Position numbers and translations under genes: made by a program
In this document: positions 32,721 to 34,046 of the stretch, one piece after another
How positions within the stretch are numbered: the stretch's first letter is position 1
Layout of the letters: each line of letters starts with the position of its first letter
Assembly: GCA_009695465.1 (NCBI GenBank)
Contig: SIAW01000020.1
Location: 1 to 34,046, forward strand
Reading direction: 5' to 3'
DNA: 34,046 bases
Source: Pedosphaera sp.
GTDB lineage: Bacteria; Verrucomicrobiota; Verrucomicrobiia; Limisphaerales; UBA1100
The notes under the pieces: generated by a model
The model's database searches: none
Told to the model about the DNA's origin: nothing
The model's input: the letters and a program-made list of their open reading frames with translations, nothing else

Positions 32721-34046
32721 CTACTTCGGAGGACCTATTTTTTGACCCGTCCCAGACTCCTCCCATTCAAACGCGACCAGCGCCTTTGACTGGGAATGGA
32801 AATAGAGCTTGATGACCCCCTGCTGGCCGTTGGCGTAATCGTGCCGATCACAAGCGATCATTCCCGACTGCTGTTCTGGCTGCGATGCAGTCGGATGATA
32901 AAGGCGGCCCAAAGGATGGGTGGTGAACCGTTTGGCCTCCAGTTGCTCGGATTCCTGTTTGTCAGGTTTGCCGAAGCGTTCTTCAATCGCCGCAGCTTTG
33001 GGCCATGGCTGCTTATTCTGCACCGATACGAGGATCTGCACCATCGTTCCCCACAACCTCACTGTGCGCTCGGTGTGCAGCCCAGCGGATGGCGTGGGAT
33101 TGGTGCCCGGGTTTGTACCTGGATTTGTTCCAGTACCGCCTTTGGTGCCGGTGAAGGGCAGACCTTTGGGCGTGGGCCGGCCTTTGGAGGGAGGCCCGAC
33201 GGGGGACGAGGTGCCGGGGCTTCCGTTGGGCGTTCCAGCAAAGGGCCCGCCCGAGTCAGCCAAGCTCTCCAGCGCGGCCTGCGGAATATCAATCGACATC
33301 TTGACCAGCGAAGCCGACTGCACCGGTTTGGGCGGCATGATGCCCATGGCCTGTAGCATCACTAACCCGTCGGCAAGCTGTGGATTGCCCAAGAGCGAAT
33401 TGAGACCATCGGTCAACGCCTTGGCGGAGGCGTCATCGGCCAACTTCGCAGTGATGCCCAGTTGCAGTCCCGTGGCGAATGAACCGGCAGCAGCGATGCC
33501 CTGCAGTTTAGCCAGCGATTGCAACATGGCCTGCATCTCCGGCGGCGCGCCGGGCGGGATGGGCGCGGACTCGGCGGCCTTGGCAAAAAACGCTGCGCCG
33601 GGGGCAAAGGCAATGAGCACCTGCTTGGAGGTGTCGGCAAAATCCAGATTGGGCAGCACGGGCGCATTGCCTTTGCTGTCAATGGCCGCCTTGACGCCGG
33701 GTTCGCTGCCGAAGATCAGCGTCTTGTTATCCGAGAAATAAAAGGCACCGGGCGCCTCGCCGGTGGTTTTGGCGAGGATATACTTGGTGCCGCCGTGGGT
33801 CTGTTCTTGGATGCCAACGGCCTGCGCCGAGAGCGCGTTGGTCATCAAGCCGATCAACTTGACCGGATCCACTTCCTTGGTCGCGCGCACCACCACGGTG
33901 AGTTGCAATTGGCCGCTGCTAATGGCGGCGTTAAAATCTGGAGGTGGGGCACCGGCACCCCCACCACCGGGAGGGCCGCCAAAACCGCCGGGACTGCCAC
34001 CCGGGCCGCCAGCCCCGCCACCGGGAGGGCCACCGAAACCACCCGG
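32721..34046 (-). CDS. Gly/Pro-rich protein of unknown function, 5' end outside window
   Basis: The frame is open to the right edge, so the N-terminus is missing; about 441 residues are visible. It starts in a Gly/Pro-rich region (GGFGGPPGGG units), then a domain of about 200 residues that includes GGTKYILAKTTGEAPGAFYF, DNKTLIFGSEPGVKAAID and several leucine/alanine helices. Next comes a second low-complexity linker (GTNPGTNPGTNP). The last domain (about 110 residues) has VRLWGTMVQILVSVQNKQPW, IEERFGKPD and a C-terminal beta part. The central domain resembles generic DUF-type periplasmic or lipoprotein domains, but I cannot name the family. No signal peptide can be assessed because the start is missing. 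It lies 53 bp upstream of the DUF1501 gene on the same strand. Confidence 0.7.
   Translation of the reverse strand, partial: PGGFGGPPGGGAGGPGGSPGGFGGPPGGGGAGAPPPDFNAAISSGQLQLTVVVRATKEVDPVKLIGLMTNALSAQAVGIQEQTHGGTKYILAKTTGEAPGAFYFSDNKTLIFGSEPGVKAAIDSKGNAPVLPNLDFADTSKQVLIAFAPGAAFFAKAAESAPIPPGAPPEMQAMLQSLAKLQGIAAAGSFATGLQLGITAKLADDASAKALTDGLNSLLGNPQLADGLVMLQAMGIMPPKPVQSASLVKMSIDIPQAALESLADSGGPFAGTPNGSPGTSSPVGPPSKGRPTPKGLPFTGTKGGTGTNPGTNPGTNPTPSAGLHTERTVRLWGTMVQILVSVQNKQPWPKAAAIEERFGKPDKQESEQLEAKRFTTHPLGRLYHPTASQPEQQSGMIACDRHDYANGQQGVIKLYFHSQSKALVAFEWEESGTGQKIGPPK
33964..34046. repeat. Imperfect tandem repeat coding for GGFGGPPGGG units
   Basis: Two 26-base copies (33964-33989 and 34018-34043) differ at three positions and lie 54 bases, or 18 codons, apart. 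They encode GGFGGPPGG in the partial right-edge protein. The array probably continues outside the window. Confidence 0.65.

Overview
The window is GC-rich chromosomal DNA from a free-living bacterium, most likely of the Verrucomicrobia/Planctomycetes (PVC) group. The pointers are a DUF1501 protein, a DUF1080 protein, two Tat-exported redox/sugar-type proteins (Gfo/Idh/MocA and a TIM-barrel isomerase), Sel1-repeat proteins, multi-domain spermidine-synthase-like fusions and many GTG starts. The taxonomic call is inference. I see no rRNA, tRNA, CRISPR array, insertion sequence, integrase or phage gene. Coding density is very high: the largest gene-free stretch is about 235 bp (11321-11555), which holds an intrinsic terminator and nothing else I can identify.

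Left block (1-9829): the 3' part of an M20 dipeptidase; three consecutive spermidine-synthase-like genes (781-6881), the third a 1157-residue protein with a seven-blade WD40 propeller inserted inside its synthase-like half; a DUF3445/HODM-type haem protein; a convergent MFS transporter; and a YebC/PmpR-type protein.

Middle block (9935-13622): a Tat-exported Gfo/Idh/MocA oxidoreductase closed by a clear terminator, then a large Sel1-repeat protein whose codon usage switches abruptly in the middle.

Lipid block (13704-24161, all +): an exported M20D amidohydrolase, an MMPL/RND lipid-type exporter, a divergent HMG-CoA-reductase-like enzyme, a PlsC acyltransferase, an alkyl-DHAP-synthase (AGPS) homologue, a short-chain reductase, a second PlsC acyltransferase and leucyl aminopeptidase. 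The five genes from 17459 to 22683 abut or overlap by a few bases. Together they match the steps of ether-glycerolipid synthesis known from peroxisomes (DHAP acylation, acyl-to-alkyl exchange, ketone reduction, sn-2 acylation). The HMG-CoA-reductase-like enzyme is a speculative candidate for making the fatty alcohol. This is the most interesting system in the window.

Right block (24200-34046): an exported Sel1+VWA protein, a divergent dihydroorotate-dehydrogenase-like flavoprotein, a Tat-exported sugar isomerase-like protein with a strong hairpin terminator facing an exported DUF1080 protein, an LplT-like MFS transporter, and a leftward run of an aspartoacylase/succinylglutamate-desuccinylase-like hydrolase, an exported alpha/beta hydrolase, a DUF1501 protein and a partial Gly/Pro-rich protein that leaves the window on the right.
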